Positions 61,112 to 64,000 of a DNA stretch of 64,000 nt are shown here, piece after piece (within the stretch, counting starts at the first letter, position 1; each line of letters starts with the position of its first letter). The stretch is from Henckelia pumila (Eukaryota; Streptophyta; Magnoliopsida; Lamiales; Gesneriaceae). The stretch lies in the NCBI RefSeq assembly GCF_033568475.1, contig NW_027331831.1, positions 4,464,001-4,528,000 of the forward strand. Reading direction: 5' to 3'. The notes under the pieces are model-generated. The model saw only the letters and a program-made list of their open reading frames with translations. It had not been told where the DNA came from and did not search any database. The translations under genes were made by a program, and so were the position numbers.

Positions 61112-61170
61112 ATGGCGGACCAAATCCACGCCGCCCGCGATTCCGACGGCCGGACGACGCCTCTCCATAA
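61078..61170 (+). promoter_or_regulatory. upstream ORF overlapping the reticulon start codon
   Basis: An ATG at 61078 opens a 30-codon frame ending TAA at 61170. It overlaps the main ATG at 61112 in another frame. If the transcript includes it, ribosomes must leak past or reinitiate to make the reticulon. The frame itself is Arg/Pro-rich and not a known peptide. Confidence 0.5.
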
Positions 61171-63070
61171 AGTATTTGGCGGTGGCAAACGTGAGAAATT
61201 TCCCCCTTTTTTTAACTTTGATTTTGGTAGAATGAACTAGCGATTCTTTTTACAAACATCTTTATTAGTTTATGATTTGTTTTCGGAATGCATAACTTTC
61301 GTGTCGAAGTATAGATTCTTGAAGTGGGAAATTCTTAATTTTGGTCGCTCGAACTTTGCTGCGTGCTCAACTTCAATCAGTTTACAAAAGAAAAATGAAC
61401 CACTTGACACAATGCCTCTTTGGATTGCCTTTCATGTAACTTGAGCAAGAATTGAAGTATAAAACAAAGAGTTTTTGTTTACAAGTTATCATATTTTAAA
61501 CTATTTTAATTTTATTATAGTTGTTTGCTAACGATTTTGATTTATCATCAAAACGTTTTGTTTTGTTTCTCCATTAGTTAAGTGCCTCGATTTATCTTAT
61601 ATTTTAATCAACTCAGAATAAATAAACGTTCTTAGCATCCAAAAAGTTTTGAATCGATACAACATATTATGCATGCATCTTGCGTAAGCACCTTATGGTA
61701 GTGTATGTGTGCTTGTGTTAATTGTGTTTAATTATCAGCTGCGGACTTGTTCCTATGGAGGAACAAGATGGTCTCAGCGGGAGTGCTCGGTGGGGTGACT
61801 GCAATATGGGTTTTGTTTGATGTTCTTGAATACCATTTGCTCACATTGGTCTCTCATGGTTTGATTCTTGTATTGGCTGTATCGTTCTTGTGGTCAAATG
61901 CGACAACCTTCATCAATAAGTAAGATATTGTATTGTTTTTTTAACATGGAGAATGCTGATGAGGGGTGACATACTATTTGTGGCGAAAAAACTTAGAAAT
62001 CTTTTCAGTCACAGAGTGGGTTGCCCTGATTCATTCCTGTTGGTTTTGCTTTTTCTCCAACACTTTCTTCGTCATTATCCTTACTGCTTTGCATAAATTA
62101 TATCAATGATTTGTATGTTCTATGTGTGTTTGATTTCATTCTAGATCTCCTCCGCGCATCCCAAAAGTAGATATTCCAGAAGATCCTGTACTAAAATTGG
62201 CGTCAGCTTTGAGGATCGAGATCAATCAAGCCAGTGCATTTCTGAGGGATATTGCATTGGGAAAGGATTTGAAGATGTTTCTCTGCGTATTTAATTTTTT
62301 TTCGATTTTGTTTTAAATAAATGCAATCCCTAAATGCTTGATGCTGTTGGTTACAAGAGATGAAAATGGTGTTGACATGTAGCTATATTTTACTGAATTC
62401 GCCCATCTAATCCCCTAATATTTTTTAAACACAAGGTTATGTTTAACCTTGTTCAACCTGCGAATATAGTAAGCAACTTTTAGATTTTTTCTTTACTCAG
62501 ATGTAAATGTCCTTAAAATTATCATATATTTACTTGCTTTCTATTATTAGGAAGGACTGTCTCTGAGATTTTTTGTGTGCAATTTCTTTTTGCAAATTTA
62601 AAAATGAGGGTGAATACATAATTTACAGCAAATATTTTACTTCTTGCTTGTGTTTTGAACTAATAAATTTCCCTACAATGCCATAATGAGCAGGTGATTG
62701 CCGGCTTGTGGGTGTTGTCGCTTGTTGGAAGTTGTTGTGATTTTTTGACTCTGCTGTATATAGGTAATGTCCATCAGGCAGAACTACATCAGTTTTTCTT
62801 TCCTCATTTTCCCCAAGAACCACGAACATGATATGTCACCTACATGGCAAAGCCTGGGATGCCCCCAATTCTTACTCAATATTCACTGTCATTTAAACAG
62901 GTGTTGTGCTGCTATTCACGGTGCCTGTTTTGTATGAGAAGTATGAACATCAGGTTGCCTCTTTTGCCGAGAAGGGGACGGCCGAGTTCAAGAAACACTA
63001 TGATGTATTTGACGCTACAGTACTGTCTAAGATTCCGAGAGGACCATTGAAGGATAATAAGAGGGCTTGA
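61112..63070 (+). CDS. reticulon-like protein B (RTNLB) family
   Basis: Reticulons are ER membrane proteins that bend tubules with two hydrophobic hairpins. Five exons: 61112-61190, 61739-61919, 62145-62286, 62694-62763 and 62901-63070, joining in frame to 213 residues, the usual size of short plant RTNLBs. The reticulon domain begins at [10 protein letters not shown] (residue 27). The first long hydrophobic hairpin is about 37-82 ([20 protein letters not shown], then [11 protein letters not shown]). A cytosolic loop has [10 protein letters not shown] and a helix ([20 protein letters not shown]). The second hairpin is about 135-170 ([20 protein letters not shown]), followed by [11 protein letters not shown] and a short tail ending DNKRA. 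All junctions are GT-AG. The start is the ATG of [11 protein letters not shown]. Closest family member not assigned. Confidence 0.93.
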
Positions 63071-64000
63071 CCCCGTTATTGTATATGTGTTGTTTTCTGT
63101 TGTTTCAATGTCTTTGCCGCACTTGTTTCATGAAAATGTGGATAAACTTATAGTTGGCTAAGGATAGTATGGTGCCTGTGAGTTTCCTCTAGGATCATAA
63201 ATTCAGCTCCAGGATTAATATTTGAATGTACATGGAATGTGTAAGCAATGCTTGTTTAAATTTCTACAGTTAATTGATGTGATTATGTGTGATTCTATAT
63301 TTCTATGAACATTGAAAGTTTATTTACAATAGAATATAATGTAGATTAGAGATCCACTGTAATTGATTCAAGTTGTTCTTTCTATACTATGCTTATAAAT
63401 TTCAAACTCTCAATTGCTAGTGTGTTTTAATGTGGAATTTGAGGAAAATGTCACAGTACAAAATTTAATCAAATTAACTTTAACCTAATAATGAATGTTA
63501 ATTTATACATGATCAAATGTCATAGGTACAATGACCTTACATTTTACTTACACTCTAAAGTTCCAATCTTAGTGCAAGGTATCCCTCGCACCAACCAATC
63601 CTTTGCAGGAATGAAATCATTCTATTTCTACACATTACTTTACTTACTATGTACATGGAGACGTTCATCGTTCCCCATCGACTATTGTTCAGGTCACTAA
63701 CCTTTTATTGCGGCGAAAAAGTAAGAACACAAGCACGGACACGATTGATGAATTATTACACTGCTAACAATATACACTTCAATCTAACTTATCTGGATCT
63801 GATGACAAGGCTTGAGGCTTTTGATGCTTCTGCAGTACCTCATAACGATTCACTATTATGAATGTTTGCAAACAGATCATTATTTGATCAACAGGAATAT
63901 ATGTGTATAGTTCAAGAGATCATCTGAATTCTGACCTGCATCTTACAAGAAGTAAGATAATTGCTCCTTCTTCCTCGAACCACCTTCCCCAAATAACTGG
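63071..64000. other. 3' flank of the reticulon-like gene to the window edge
   Basis: Reticulon 3' untranslated region followed by AT-rich sequence. Minus-strand stretches near 63790-63865 and 63950-64000 look faintly exon-like and could be the end of a gene beyond the right edge, but I do not recognise it. Confidence 0.4.

Noticed and set aside
63790-64000. Possible last exons of a minus-strand gene at the right edge
   Set aside because: Short frames and one plausible donor (TTCTT|GTAAGA) are present, but no splice combination gave a recognisable protein.
1-64000. CRISPR arrays, operons, tRNA or rRNA genes
   Set aside because: The window is plant nuclear DNA. I saw no spaced repeat array, no tRNA box pair and no rRNA sequence.

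Overview
The window is eukaryotic nuclear DNA from a flowering plant, almost certainly a eudicot. The genes have short exons, AT-rich introns and GT-AG splice sites. Their products are plant-specific: a plastid MEP-pathway enzyme with a transit peptide, SPO11-2, a PIAL-type SUMO ligase, a MAKR protein and a reticulon-like B protein. The space between them is filled with plant transposon debris. An asterid (perhaps Lamiales) is a guess from the look of the proteins and repeats, not a result.

Gene-rich left part (1-26.8 kb, all on the minus strand): the 5' half of ISPF (MEP pathway, cut by the left edge); a complete 4-exon DDA1 homologue (COP10-DET1-DDB1 ubiquitin module); a complete 11-exon SPO11-2 (meiotic double-strand breaks); and a complete 16-exon PIAL-type SUMO ligase. 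The PIAL gene spans 14 kb because its introns carry transposons, including a Mutator-like element nested in a hAT element. All four exon models keep frame across every junction and match family landmarks. Three introns in two of these genes use a GC donor.

Repeat-rich middle (26.8-51 kb): no host gene was found. The main structure is a four-level nest. An old long terminal repeat (LTR) copy (about 30.3-43.2 kb) was split by a hAT element, which was split by a Ty3/gypsy element with its own LTRs, one of which was later split by a second solo LTR of the first family. A third copy of that family (45.9-49.0 kb) is a clean solo LTR. Five well-bounded non-autonomous hAT elements lie in the window, each with its own subterminal repeat motif.

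Right part (51.5-64 kb): MAKR2-like gene (minus), then a run of five (TA)n-separated fold-back units that begins about 35 bp upstream of its TATA box and contains a perfect 132-bp palindrome. After that come more repeats, a 3-exon organellar bL25 gene (minus), and a 5-exon reticulon-like gene (plus) head-to-head with bL25. The reticulon gene has an overlapping upstream ORF. The genes do not form a pathway; they are ordinary neighbours. The (TA)n palindrome array is the least explained structure here.
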